Part shown: positions 32,155-40,248 of the stretch, one piece after another
Numbering within the stretch: position 1 is the first letter of the stretch
Layout of the letters: the number at the start of each line of letters is the position of its first letter
DNA from: Verrucomicrobiota bacterium
GTDB lineage: Bacteria; Verrucomicrobiota; Verrucomicrobiia; CAIQCK01
Direction: 5' to 3'
DNA length: 64,000 nt
NCBI GenBank assembly: GCA_026397915.1
Contig: JAPLTX010000021.1
Span: 220,841-284,840, forward strand
Notes under the pieces: model-generated
The model's input: only the letters and a program-made list of their open reading frames with translations
What the model was told of the DNA's origin: nothing
Database searches by the model: none
Program-made: the position numbers and the translations under genes

Positions 32155-33585
32155 CTAGTCGTTGTAAGCTTCCTCGCCGTGTTGCGAAACGTCGAGGCCG
32201 CGGAGTTCGTCTTCCTCGGTCACACGCAGGCCGATGACGGCGTCCACGAGCTTCAGAATCAGAAACGTCGCCACGCCCGCCAGCACCCACGTGAATGCCA
32301 CCGCCGTGAGCTGGTTCATCAACTGGCCCGTGCCGCCGGCCAGCGAAACGGTGTTGCCGCCGACCTTGAACGTTGTTGAGATCGCCGGATTGACGACCGT
32401 GCTGGCGAAAACACCCGTCAGCGCCATGCCAATGGTGCTGCCAACGCCGTGGACGCCGAACGCATCGAGCGAATCGTCATAGTGGAACTTCGCCTTCAGT
32501 TTGCTTACCGCCATGTAGCAACCAAAGCCGGCCGCAAGTCCGATGACCATGGCCGACGGCACCGATACGAAGCCAGACGCTGGCGTGATCGTCGCCAGCC
32601 CGGCCACCATGCCCGACGCCGCGCCGAGCACGCTGGGCCGGCGTTTCAAGCTCCACTCGGTCAACAACCAGCCGAGGCCGCCCGCCGCCGCGGCGAAGTG
32701 CGTCGCTGCAAACGCGTTCGACGCCAGCCCGCCCGCGGCGACTGCGCTGCCGCCGTTGAAGCCGAACCAGCCGAACCACAGCAAGCCCGTGCCGATCAGG
32801 CTCAGCACGACGTTATGCGGCACCATCGGCTCGCGCGGATAGCCGAGCCGTTTGCCCATCACCAACGCGCAGACCAGCGCTGACACGCCGGAACTGATAT
32901 GCACCACGGTCCCGCCCGCGAAGTCGAGCACCGGCACGTGGCCGCCGAGCGCCCAGTTGAAGTAGCCGCCCTTGCCCCACACCATGTGGCAGAGCGGGAA
33001 GTAAACGATCGTCACCCAAAGAACTGTGAACGTCAGGAACGCGCTGAACTTCATCCGCTCGGCAAACGCGCCGCTGATTAGCGCGGGCGTGATGATGGCG
33101 AACATCAACTGGAACAGCATGAACGTCTGCTGCGGAATCGTCGCGGCGTAGTCCGCATTGGGAGCGTCGCCGACGCCTTTGAGCATGAAGTATTGGAGCG
33201 GGTTGCCACAGAATGCGTTCCCCTCACCGAACGACATGCTGTAGCCATAGATCACCCACAACACCGACACGACCGACATCAGGATCAAACTGTGCATCAT
33301 CGTGCCGAGGACGTTCTTCGACCGCACGAGGCCGCCGTAAAACAAAATCAGCCCCGGCGCGGTCATCAGCAGCACCATCGCCGTGCTCACGAGCATCCAG
33401 GCGTTGTCGCCGCTGTTGACGGCGGGCACCGCCGCTGCTGCCGCCTCCAGCTTCGCGAGGCGCTGTTCGAGCGATGCGGAGGGCGCGTCGGCTGCGCTTG
33501 CCGCTGGCACGGCCAGTGCAGTGAAGCTGGCCAAGAGAAACAGAGAGACGAGTCCGATCAGAGTGCGGCAGTTGTTTTTCGACAT
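32155..33585 (-). CDS. amt: Ammonium transporter Amt
   Basis: The 476-residue product has a cleavable-looking signal (TLIGLVSLFLLASFTALAV), an Ala-rich spacer (residues 30-60) and about 11 membrane helices. Family marks are GLVRSKNVLGTMMHSLILM, DFAGGTVVHISSGVSAL with the first pore His, and FGVHGVGSTIGMALTGVFA with the second. It conducts ammonium across the cytoplasmic membrane. The start 33585 is the ATG before SKNN; a longer form from 33624 would run through the promoter. No glnK neighbour is seen. A sigma-54-type promoter lies 12-39 nt upstream, which suggests nitrogen control. Confidence 0.94.
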   Translation of the reverse strand: MSKNNCRTLIGLVSLFLLASFTALAVPAASAADAPSASLEQRLAKLEAAAAAVPAVNSGDNAWMLVSTAMVLLMTAPGLILFYGGLVRSKNVLGTMMHSLILMSVVSVLWVIYGYSMSFGEGNAFCGNPLQYFMLKGVGDAPNADYAATIPQQTFMLFQLMFAIITPALISGAFAERMKFSAFLTFTVLWVTIVYFPLCHMVWGKGGYFNWALGGHVPVLDFAGGTVVHISSGVSALVCALVMGKRLGYPREPMVPHNVVLSLIGTGLLWFGWFGFNGGSAVAAGGLASNAFAATHFAAAAGGLGWLLTEWSLKRRPSVLGAASGMVAGLATITPASGFVSVPSAMVIGLAAGFGCYMAVSKLKAKFHYDDSLDAFGVHGVGSTIGMALTGVFASTVVNPAISTTFKVGGNTVSLAGGTGQLMNQLTAVAFTWVLAGVATFLILKLVDAVIGLRVTEEDELRGLDVSQHGEEAYND

Positions 33586-33607
33586 AGTAATACTTGGCTG
33601 AGCACGG

Positions 33608-33623
33608 AGCAGCACGCGTGCCA
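33608..33623 (-). promoter_or_regulatory. Sigma-54 (-24/-12) promoter of amt
   Basis: On the minus strand TGGCACG (33623-33617), 4 nt, CTGCT (33612-33608). This matches the TGGCACG-N4-TTGCW consensus except one base, with GG and GC at the right spacing. The start would lie near 33597, giving a 12-nt leader. A perfect 8-bp dyad (CACCGCAG / CTGCGGTG, 33644-33665) lies just upstream and may bind an activator. Confidence 0.7.
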
Positions 33624-33848
33624 CGGCAAACGACGGTGGTTTGCACCGCAGTCGTTCCTGCGGTGGAAAGAACTGCGCACTTCGGCTGCGGCGATTTGCA
33701 CAGCCCGGCCAAAAAACGCAGCTGTTCCTGCCAACTCTCCCGTTTATCGCTTGAAACAGGAAATATTTGACCTCGCGGCGTCCAGCGCGTATTGACGTGG
33801 CCGGATGAGCAGCAAGGCCGTGAGGTTACGCATCACGCATTACACATT

Positions 33849-35036
33849 ATGCCCATGAAATACCGCCGTTTCGGTCGCACCAACCTCCAGATGCCCGTCA
33901 TCACCTGCGGCGGGATGCGCTACCAGCACAAGTGGCAGGACGTTCCGGAGGCCGAGATTCCCGCCGACGGCCAGGCCAACCTCGAAGCCTGTATTCACCA
34001 CGCGCTGGCGCTTGGCATCAACCACATCGAAACCGCGCGCGGCTACGGCACCAGCGAGATGCAGCTCGGTCGCGTCCTGCCCACGCTCCCGCGCGGGAAG
34101 ATGCTCATCCAGACCAAGGTCTTTCCCTTCGCCACGCCCAAGGAGTTTCTCGACACCTTCGAGACCTCCATGCGCTACCTGCGGCTCGACCACGTGGACC
34201 TGCTCTCCATCCACGGCGTCAACAACGCCCAGCTCCTTGACTGGTCCCTGCGCAAAGGCGGCTGCCTCGACGCCGCCCGCCAGCTCCAGCGCGACGGTCG
34301 CTGCCGCTTCATCGGCTTCTCCACCCACGGCCCGACCGACGTCATCGTCAAGGCCATCGAGACCGGCGAGTTCGACTACGTCAACCTCCACTGGTATTTC
34401 GTCAACGAACTCAACTGGCGCGCCGTCGAGGCCGCCGCGCGCCGCGACCTGGGCGTCTTCATCATCAGCCCCAACGACAAGGGCGGCAAACTCTACGCCC
34501 CGCCGCCGAAGCTCGTGGACCTCTGCCGCCCGCTGACGCCGATGCAGTTCAACGACCTCTTCTGCCTCGCCCGGCCGCAGGTCCACACCCTCAGCATGGG
34601 TGTGGCCCGGCCTTCCGACTTCGACGAACATGTCGCCGCCCTCGACCACTACGACCGCGCCGCCGAAACCGCCGCGCCCATCGAGCAACGACTCCGCGCG
34701 GAGATGGCGCGCGTGCTCGGCGACGACTGGTGCCGTCGCTGGCACGAGGGCCTGCCCGAGTGGACCGACACCCCCGGCAACGTCAACGTGCAGGAGATCG
34801 TCCGCCTCTGGACCTACGCCAAATCCCTCGGCATCCTCGACTGGGCCAGGATGCGCTACAACCTCCTCTCCAACGCCGAGCACTGGTTCCCCGGCGCTGC
34901 GCCCGGCAAACACCGCGAAGTGGACCTCCGCCCCGCGCTGGCCCGCAGCCCCTTCGCAGCACGCATCCCCGCCATCCTCGACGAAGCCCACACCATGATG
35001 TTCGACGAGCCGCAGAAACGCCTCAGTCAGAATTGA
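33849..35036 (+). CDS. Aldo/keto reductase family protein
   Basis: The 395-residue product opens with the AKR barrel start [20 protein letters not shown]. It continues with the NAD(P)H-binding and catalytic region [20 protein letters not shown] (Asp of the usual tetrad replaced; Tyr present in RGYG), [28 protein letters not shown] and [14 protein letters not shown]. It is of the COG1453 type. The C-terminal part is helical without the CxxC clusters often seen there. Two ATGs (33849 and 33855) are possible. It stands alone. Confidence 0.82.
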   Translation: MPMKYRRFGRTNLQMPVITCGGMRYQHKWQDVPEAEIPADGQANLEACIHHALALGINHIETARGYGTSEMQLGRVLPTLPRGKMLIQTKVFPFATPKEFLDTFETSMRYLRLDHVDLLSIHGVNNAQLLDWSLRKGGCLDAARQLQRDGRCRFIGFSTHGPTDVIVKAIETGEFDYVNLHWYFVNELNWRAVEAAARRDLGVFIISPNDKGGKLYAPPPKLVDLCRPLTPMQFNDLFCLARPQVHTLSMGVARPSDFDEHVAALDHYDRAAETAAPIEQRLRAEMARVLGDDWCRRWHEGLPEWTDTPGNVNVQEIVRLWTYAKSLGILDWARMRYNLLSNAEHWFPGAAPGKHREVDLRPALARSPFAARIPAILDEAHTMMFDEPQKRLSQN

Positions 35037-35077
35037 AGAGAAGAGGTCTAACCTGCCCATTCTGAACCCGGGGCGGG

Positions 35078-35560
35078 TCAGCGGGTGTTCTGCATGCGCT
35101 TGTTAACCGTTTTTCTTATTGTGTAAAAGGTTCGCTCCAGAAAATCGAAATGGAGATCAAGAATCTTTTCTGGGTCTAGAACCTCAGAATGTTTGATCGC
35201 TTGCCCCTCGTCCCCCGCCCAACAGCAGTATAGCGCGTTCACTTGGTTCTTGATGATGTAATCGTATAGTCGCTCTCGCGATACTCGCCCTGCCAGTTCG
35301 TGTTCATCCGGAGGATCAGGGTCCTCCTCAATCACACATGCTCCAAATCCGCAACCACAGCCCTCGAAGCTTCCCGCGTATCGGACATGAGCCAGCTGAA
35401 ACTTCTGAGCAACGATCCGATTATTCTCGTCCAATAGTTCAACCGAAAAAGGCACGACTTTAGACTGCCAGCCATCCTGCTTGGCATCTACCTCTTTCCA
35501 ATTCTGAGGTTCGATCAGGGGCAGTTCGTTGTCCGCCCCGATGTAAAACATCTTGCACAT
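35078..35560 (-). CDS. Hypothetical cytosolic protein
   Basis: I do not recognise a family. The 160-residue product has no signal or membrane segment. It has a Cys cluster (FEGCGCGFGACVIEE, about residues 69-83), an acidic stretch (DPDPPDEHELAG) and a helical end (LHFDFLERTFYTIRKTVNK). Base composition is lower in GC than the surrounding genes, which suggests transfer. It is convergent with the aldo/keto reductase gene, 41 nt between stops. Confidence 0.65.
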   Translation of the reverse strand: MCKMFYIGADNELPLIEPQNWKEVDAKQDGWQSKVVPFSVELLDENNRIVAQKFQLAHVRYAGSFEGCGCGFGACVIEEDPDPPDEHELAGRVSRERLYDYIIKNQVNALYCCWAGDEGQAIKHSEVLDPEKILDLHFDFLERTFYTIRKTVNKRMQNTR

Positions 35561-35682
35561 AGCTCTTTAGCCAACGTCCCGCTTTAGCAGGCGACACGGC
35601 GGATTTTGGAACCTGGCTTTCGCCCCGTCCAGAACAAAGTGCGCGAGGGTGAAGCGCGACCTCCGGGCGCGCCGGATGTTGG

Positions 35683-35724
35683 GCGGATGAAGCATCGCAT
35701 CCGGAGGCCGCGACCCACCTTGGC
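35683..35724 (+). repeat. Dispersed repeat P (copy 1 of 2)
   Basis: A 42-nt segment starting GCGGATGAAGCATCGC is nearly identical to 37159-37198 (a few substitutions and two single-base gaps), in the same orientation. Neither copy is in a gene. Confidence 0.6.
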
Positions 35725-35852
35725 TTGGGTCTGATCCTCCGCGTCCCCGGCGTTTCTGCGTTGAGATGGCGGATTCCAGACGCAGAGGCGCGGAGAATCG
35801 CAGAGGGGCGCGTGGAAAAAGCAGTGCGATAAGGCCAGTGGTTTTCGTTGTT

Positions 35853-35931
35853 CCTGGGAGCGCAGGCATCCTGCCCGCCGGGGCGCGCTAACCTCAACAA
35901 CGACGGCGGGCAGGATGCCCGCGCTCCCAGG
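35853..35931. repeat. Long palindrome (REPIN-like)
   Basis: 28-nt arms at 35853-35880 and 35904-35931 are complementary with one mismatch, around a 23-nt loop. The core GGCATCCTGCC resembles the arms of the palindrome at 2527-2598, and the loop length is almost the same. Palindromes with this core are common between genes in Verrucomicrobiota. Confidence 0.7.
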
Positions 35932-36104
35932 CACGCCGCCCGCATCCCTCGCCTGTCCACGCGACTGCGCCGACGCTCCGCGTTCATCTCCAGCGCCGCC
36001 GTGGCGTCGAGGGGCATTGCGGGGTCGTTGCGCTGAGCGGTGGGGCAATAGCCGTGCGCGCGGGGCTTTTTCCAGCGGGATTTGGTCTCGATTTCCAAGC
36101 CCAA

Positions 36105-36480
36105 GGGGTTCGCCCCTTGCGGCAGGGGGCGCGTCTCCTGTCGCAAGGGGCGCTTCACCTGCCGCTGGAGGTGCACCTCCTCCCGCAGGAGGAGCGTCAC
36201 CAGCCGTAAGGGACGGTCGCCCCGCGCCGCAGGAGGTGCATCCCTTGTCGCAAGGGACGCGTCACCAGCCACAGGAGGCGCGCCCCCAGGCGCAAGGGGC
36301 GCTTCACCTGCCACAGGGGACGCTTCACCTGCCGCTGGAGGCGCGCCTCCTGTGCCACGGGATGCGTCTCCTGCCGCAGAAAAATCGCCTCCTGCGGCAC
36401 GAGATTCGCCTCCTGTCGCAGGGGAAGCGCCTTTTTTTGCTAAAAACGGGCCTTTTTGCCAAAAAACACCGTTTTGAGCC
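36105..36480. repeat. 21-bp tandem array 1 with AT-rich cap
   Basis: Fifteen consecutive units run from 36105 to 36421. Fourteen are exactly 21 bp and one (36210-36232) is 23 bp. Units are diverged around GAGGCGCGTCNCCTGCCGCAG and vary most in the middle. The array ends in a cap (36422-36480) with TTTTTTT, AAAAA, TTTTTGCCAAAAAA and CCGTTTTGAG runs. It lies in a 923-bp gene-free region and touches the stop of the next minus-strand gene. The 23-bp unit breaks any single reading frame. Confidence 0.8.
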
Positions 36481-36483
36481 GCC

Positions 36484-37077
36484 TTACCCCCTAGACCAGT
36501 AAGTGTCCCAGCCTTGGTTGCGGATGCGAGCGCCGGCGGGTGCCTGCCGCCAGAGCCGGAAGAACGTCGCCACGTCGCCGACACAAAGAGCAGCGTGCAA
36601 GAGGCTGAAGAACAAGACGCAAAAAAGCAAAGTCCCGGATAACAAAGGCGCCGTGAAGAGCGGAAGCAGAGTCAGCACGCAAAAAGGGGCCGCCAGCATG
36701 AAAAGCACGCGCCGGCGCGGCAGCGGCTCGTCGCACACCACGTAGGGAATGACCCGCTGCGGCCAAAAACCGGCAAGAAGATCCGGCGAGCGCAGGCCGC
36801 AACCATACGCCAGCGCGTGGACAAACTCGTGTGCCGGAACCAGCGCCAGCAAGGCCAGCAGGAAGCACGGCAGGCTCCAACGCTGGAGTCGAAAGTGCGC
36901 GCGCAACTCCGGCGCTGCGTGAAAAAAGAGAATCGTCGCGGCGAGAAGCAAGGGAACGGTGCAGAGCATCGCCGCGACCACGAAACGACGATCCTTGGGT
37001 GTGCGCAGCAGAGTCCAGCCCACTGCGACCGGGTCGAAGGTTCGGTTCTCAGGAATTGGACCGTTGATGAAACGCAT
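36484..37077 (-). CDS. Membrane zinc-peptidase-like protein (DUF3267 type)
   Basis: The 197-residue product has about four membrane helices. The HEFVH motif (residues 83-87) lies in a membrane-proximal helix (LVPAHEFVHALAYGCGLRSP), as in DUF3267/M50-like putative metallopeptidases. A third zinc ligand cannot be fixed; a later Asp (VGDVATFF) is a candidate. The ATG at 37077 is chosen because upstream codons lack conservation-like content. It stands alone, and its 3' end abuts repeat array 1. Confidence 0.72.
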   Translation of the reverse strand: MRFINGPIPENRTFDPVAVGWTLLRTPKDRRFVVAAMLCTVPLLLAATILFFHAAPELRAHFRLQRWSLPCFLLALLALVPAHEFVHALAYGCGLRSPDLLAGFWPQRVIPYVVCDEPLPRRRVLFMLAAPFCVLTLLPLFTAPLLSGTLLFCVLFFSLLHAALCVGDVATFFRLWRQAPAGARIRNQGWDTYWSRG

Positions 37078-37158
37078 ACGCTCGCCAGTCGCCTGACATT
37101 GTAAATCAACTGCGGACTTGTCGCATAACACGGGAAAAGGAACAAGCGCGGCTGTTAC

Positions 37159-37198
37159 GCGGATGAAGCATCGCGTCCGGAGGTCGATCCACCTGGGC
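37159..37198 (+). repeat. Dispersed repeat P (copy 2 of 2)
   Basis: Second copy of the element at 35683-35724, same orientation, about 1.5 kb away. The pair brackets array 1 and the DUF3267 gene. Confidence 0.6.
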
Positions 37199-37380
37199 GG
37201 CGAGGGAAGGGGAAAGCGGCGGAGCGTTGGCCCGTGCTCGGCGAAAGAAGAATTGGGGGAGAAGCTCTCAGCGGCCCGCTTTCAGTTGTCAGCCGGGCAA
37301 CCGGTTTCCGCACCCTTGGAATGTCAGTGTAACCAAGCCAGCAGCATCGCGAAAACATCGCTTCAGGCACGAAGTTTTTA

Positions 37381-37485
37381 GCGTTGACGGGTCGGGGCAT
37401 CGGCGTAGGCTGCGCGGCGTTGCGATATGACGGCGGAAACTCCAGCAAACGCAGCGTGGAAACAGTTCCGGCGTGGGCGCGCCGG
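37381..37485 (+). promoter_or_regulatory. Repeat copy B: promoter plus 5'-terminal stem-loop leader
   Basis: TTGACG at 37384-37389, 16 nt, TAGGCT at 37406-37411, predicted start near 37418. The transcript would begin with the stem CGTTGCG (37418-37424) / CGCAGCG (37450-37456). Compared with copy A at 24768, the stem is kept by compensatory or wobble changes. The 180 nt before it (37199-37380) hold nothing I can identify. Confidence 0.65.
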
Positions 37486-37541
37486 GAATCGCCGGTCTGT
37501 GGCTTTGTCCGTCCGCGCTGCTGACGCAATCTGAAACCTCC

Positions 37542-38162
37542 GTGCGACTTCTCAACCCTCTTCTGCGCAGTCTCCACGAGCCTGTTTATGCGCGCCGTCT
37601 GGCGGTGCTCTCGGACTTCATCGTGCGGGAATTGAAGCCGGGCGACCGCGTGCTCGACGTCGGTTGTGGCGCAGGCCGGCTCGCGCAGGCGCTATTGCAA
37701 CATCCGGGCCGACCGGAATCGTTCACGGTTCACGGTGTGGAAACGCGGCCCCGGCCGGATTGCGTCGTGCCGGTGACGGCTTACGACGGCGGCTCGCTGC
37801 CGTTCGAGGCGCGCGCTTTTGATGTCGTCATCGTTGCCGACGTGTTGCACCACGCGTCCGACCCGAAGCGTCTGCTGGAGGAATGTTGCCGCGTGTCGCG
37901 CCGGCTCGTGTTGGTGAAGGACCACAAGGTCGAGGGCTGTCTCGCGCGGTGGCGTTTGCGTCTGATGGACTGGGCCGCCAACGCCCCCTACGACGTGCCG
38001 TGTCTTTACCGCTACGCGACGCTGGCGGAATGGCGCGCGATGTTCGCGGCCCTGCCGGTGCGCGTGCAGTCGGAACTTGCCTCCATGCGACTCTATCCCG
38101 CAGGATGGAACTGGTTCTTCGGCCGGCGGCTCCAATACTTCGCCGTGCTCGAAGTCCGCTGA
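37542..38162 (+). CDS. Class I SAM-dependent methyltransferase
   Basis: The 206-residue product has motif I VLDVGCGAGRLA, a post-I acidic strand, and motif IV/post region RAFDVVIVADVLHHASDPKRLLEECCRV, the Methyltransf_11 pattern. The C-terminus has LYPAGWNWFFGRRLQYFAVLE. I chose the GTG at 37542; a GTG at 37473 would start inside repeat copy B. The next gene starts 6 nt after the stop, so it is transcribed with the DprE1/DprE2-like pair, and it may methylate a lipid-linked intermediate. That role is inference. Confidence 0.82.
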   Translation: MRLLNPLLRSLHEPVYARRLAVLSDFIVRELKPGDRVLDVGCGAGRLAQALLQHPGRPESFTVHGVETRPRPDCVVPVTAYDGGSLPFEARAFDVVIVADVLHHASDPKRLLEECCRVSRRLVLVKDHKVEGCLARWRLRLMDWAANAPYDVPCLYRYATLAEWRAMFAALPVRVQSELASMRLYPAGWNWFFGRRLQYFAVLEVR

Positions 38163-38168
38163 ACGACC

Positions 38169-39497
38169 ATGCCAGCGCCACCGCTCCGCCAAACCGAACT
38201 CGTCCGCCCTTGGAACGGCTGGCCCGCCGTCCCGCAGAAGACGCTCCGCGTGTGGCGCAGCGCGGACCCGCTGCCTGAGCCGTTGACGGGCGAAACGTTC
38301 CTGCCGTTCGGCTTGGGCCGCAGCCTCAGCGATGTCTGCCTGAACCCGGACGGCATCTTGCTTCGGACGCCGGCGATGGATCGGTTCCTCGCTTTCGACG
38401 AAACACGCGGCAGCATCCGCTGCGAAGCCGGCGTGACGCTGCGGCAGTTGCTGGAGTTCTTGACGCCACGCGGGTGGTTCTTGCCGACGACGCCGGGAAC
38501 GTCGCAAGTAACCGTCGGCGGCGCCATCGCCAACGACGTGCATGGCAAGGACCATCACTGCAACGGATCGTTCGGCTGCCACGTCACGCGGTTGGAACTG
38601 CTCCGCAGCGACGGCCGGCGCATCGAGTGCTCGCCGGACGCACAAAGCGAGCTGTTCCGCGCGACCATCGGCGGGCTGGGGCTGACCGGCCTGATTACAT
38701 GGGCTGAGTTCCGGCTGAAGCGGATGCCGTCGCCGTTTCTCGACGTGGAGTCTGTCCGGTTTGATTCGCTGGAGGATTGGCGGCGCGTGGCGCAGGAAGA
38801 CAGCGCGTGGGAATACACCGTCGCATGGCTCGACGGCACGCGCGCGCCGTTCCCCGGCATCCACATCCGCGGCAACTTCGCCGCAAGCGCGCCGACAGGC
38901 TACCGGATGCGGCGCGACGCGGCGGTGACGGTGCCGTGTTACGCGCCCGGCTGGTTGTTGCGGCCGTCGTTTATCAGCGCGTTCAACCGGCTGAAGCTGT
39001 TGGGGCAGCCGGCGATGGTGAAGAAGAACCGCCAGGATTTTCAGAGCTTCTTTTATCCTCTGGACCGCATCGGAAACTGGAATCGCCTGTATGGACGCCG
39101 GGGCTATCTTCAATATCAGTTTGTCGCTTCGCACGAGCGCGCTCTGGGCCTGCTCCGGCGTGTCTTGGAGACCGCCATCGCTTCGCGGCAGCCGGCTTAC
39201 CTCGTTGTCCTGAAGACTCTCGGCCCATCCACGTCGGCAGGTTTGCTCTCTTTCCCGATGCCGGGACTGACCGCAGCGATTGATTTCCCAAACCTCGGCA
39301 AGCCGACGCTGGATTTGTTCAGCCGGTTTGACGAGATGGTTCGAACCGCGAAGGGACGGTTGTATCCGGCCAAAGACCCGCGGATGTCCGCCGCGATGTT
39401 CCGCGATGGCTATCCGGCGTGGCGCGAGTTTAGCCGGCACGTTGACCCCGCCTTCTCGTCCGGATTCTGGCGTCGCGCCGCAGGCAACACGCCATGA
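38169..39497 (+). CDS. DprE1-like FAD-binding sugar oxidase
   Basis: The 442-residue product has the vanillyl-alcohol-oxidase-type FAD domain: FGLGRSLSDVCLN, IRCEAGVTLRQLLEFL, TTPGTSQVTVGGAIANDVHG, and the DprE1 signature HGKDHHCNGSFGCHV (H125 to V139). In actinobacteria DprE1 oxidises decaprenylphosphoryl ribose at C2 for epimerisation to arabinose. The Cys in HHCNGS is at the position that in DprE1 of M. tuberculosis is the benzothiazinone-reactive Cys387 only by analogy of region, so I do not claim it. The stop overlaps the next start (ATGA), which supports a two-enzyme epimerase. Confidence 0.82.
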   Translation: MPAPPLRQTELVRPWNGWPAVPQKTLRVWRSADPLPEPLTGETFLPFGLGRSLSDVCLNPDGILLRTPAMDRFLAFDETRGSIRCEAGVTLRQLLEFLTPRGWFLPTTPGTSQVTVGGAIANDVHGKDHHCNGSFGCHVTRLELLRSDGRRIECSPDAQSELFRATIGGLGLTGLITWAEFRLKRMPSPFLDVESVRFDSLEDWRRVAQEDSAWEYTVAWLDGTRAPFPGIHIRGNFAASAPTGYRMRRDAAVTVPCYAPGWLLRPSFISAFNRLKLLGQPAMVKKNRQDFQSFFYPLDRIGNWNRLYGRRGYLQYQFVASHERALGLLRRVLETAIASRQPAYLVVLKTLGPSTSAGLLSFPMPGLTAAIDFPNLGKPTLDLFSRFDEMVRTAKGRLYPAKDPRMSAAMFRDGYPAWREFSRHVDPAFSSGFWRRAAGNTP

Positions 39498-40222
39498 GCA
39501 AGAAAGCCGTCATCTTTGGAGCCACGTCGTTGATCGCCGAGCACACGGCCCGGCTCCTTGCCGCTGAAGGTTGGGAATTGGTTCTCGTGGGCCGCAACCG
39601 TCAGGCGTTGCAAGCCGTCGCCTCCAACCTGCGCCTGATGGGATGTGCTCCGGTCCACGAACTGCTCGGTGACGCTGCCGACATGAGCGCACTCCCTCAA
39701 CTGGTGGACTCCGCGCACCAGCTTCTGGGCCGGTTCGATCTTGCGCTGATCGCCTGGGGAAGTTTCTATCCGAATCCCGATGCGCGGCAGATACAGGAGA
39801 TGGAGCGGATCAACCACACGGCGGCGACGGCTCTGGCGGAACTGCTTGGCGAGGCGCTCGCGCAACAACGCGGCGGCACGCTCGCCGTGCTCTCATCGGT
39901 CGCGGGCGACGTGTTGCGGCCGGCGAACTTTTTCTACGGCAGCACGAAAGCCGCGCTCGACGCCGATCTCCGGAAGTTGCGCCTGAAGCTCGCGCCCCGC
40001 GGCGTCCGCGTCCTCACCATCAAGCCCGGCCGCGTCGAAACGCCGATGACAGCCTTCGCGCCGCGTTCGTTCCTCACGGCGACGCCCGCCGCGACCGCCG
40101 CCGGCATTCGCCGCGCGCTCCAGGGCCGGCGGGACGTCGTCTATGTGCCCGGTTGGTTGCGCGCGGCCTTCTTCGTGCTGCGGTTGCTGCCGAAATGGTT
40201 GGTCAGTCGTTTGCGCTTTTGA
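39494..40222 (+). CDS. DprE2-like short-chain dehydrogenase
   Basis: The 242-residue SDR has the NAD(P) loop FGATSLIAEHTA (GxxxxIA form, typical of DprE2), and the catalytic Ser134/135, Tyr148 and Lys152 (YGSTK). The C-terminal hydrophobic end (AAFFVLRLLPKWLV) may sit at the membrane. It overlaps the DprE1-like gene by 4 nt. In the known pathway DprE2 reduces the keto intermediate, so the pair would epimerise a polyprenyl-phosphate pentose. The organism's lipid and sugar are unknown. Confidence 0.8.
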   Translation: MSKKAVIFGATSLIAEHTARLLAAEGWELVLVGRNRQALQAVASNLRLMGCAPVHELLGDAADMSALPQLVDSAHQLLGRFDLALIAWGSFYPNPDARQIQEMERINHTAATALAELLGEALAQQRGGTLAVLSSVAGDVLRPANFFYGSTKAALDADLRKLRLKLAPRGVRVLTIKPGRVETPMTAFAPRSFLTATPAATAAGIRRALQGRRDVVYVPGWLRAAFFVLRLLPKWLVSRLRF

Positions 40223-40248
40223 ACCCGCGGCTTTGCCGCTCTACTGCT

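Noticed and set aside
33586..33624. Longer Amt start at 33624
   Set aside because: It would translate through the sigma-54 promoter, and the added residues (ARVLLRAQPSIT) precede an already complete signal peptide.
35740..35815. Small inverted repeat with CTCCGCG and CGCGGAG
   Set aside because: Arms are interrupted and the spacing is irregular; it is not clearly a separate element from the surrounding repeat-rich DNA.
36105..36421. Array 1 as a heptapeptide-repeat gene
   Set aside because: Several frames on both strands stay open only because the repeat lacks stops, and a 23-bp unit breaks the frame. Kept as a repeat, though coding on the minus strand is not fully excluded.
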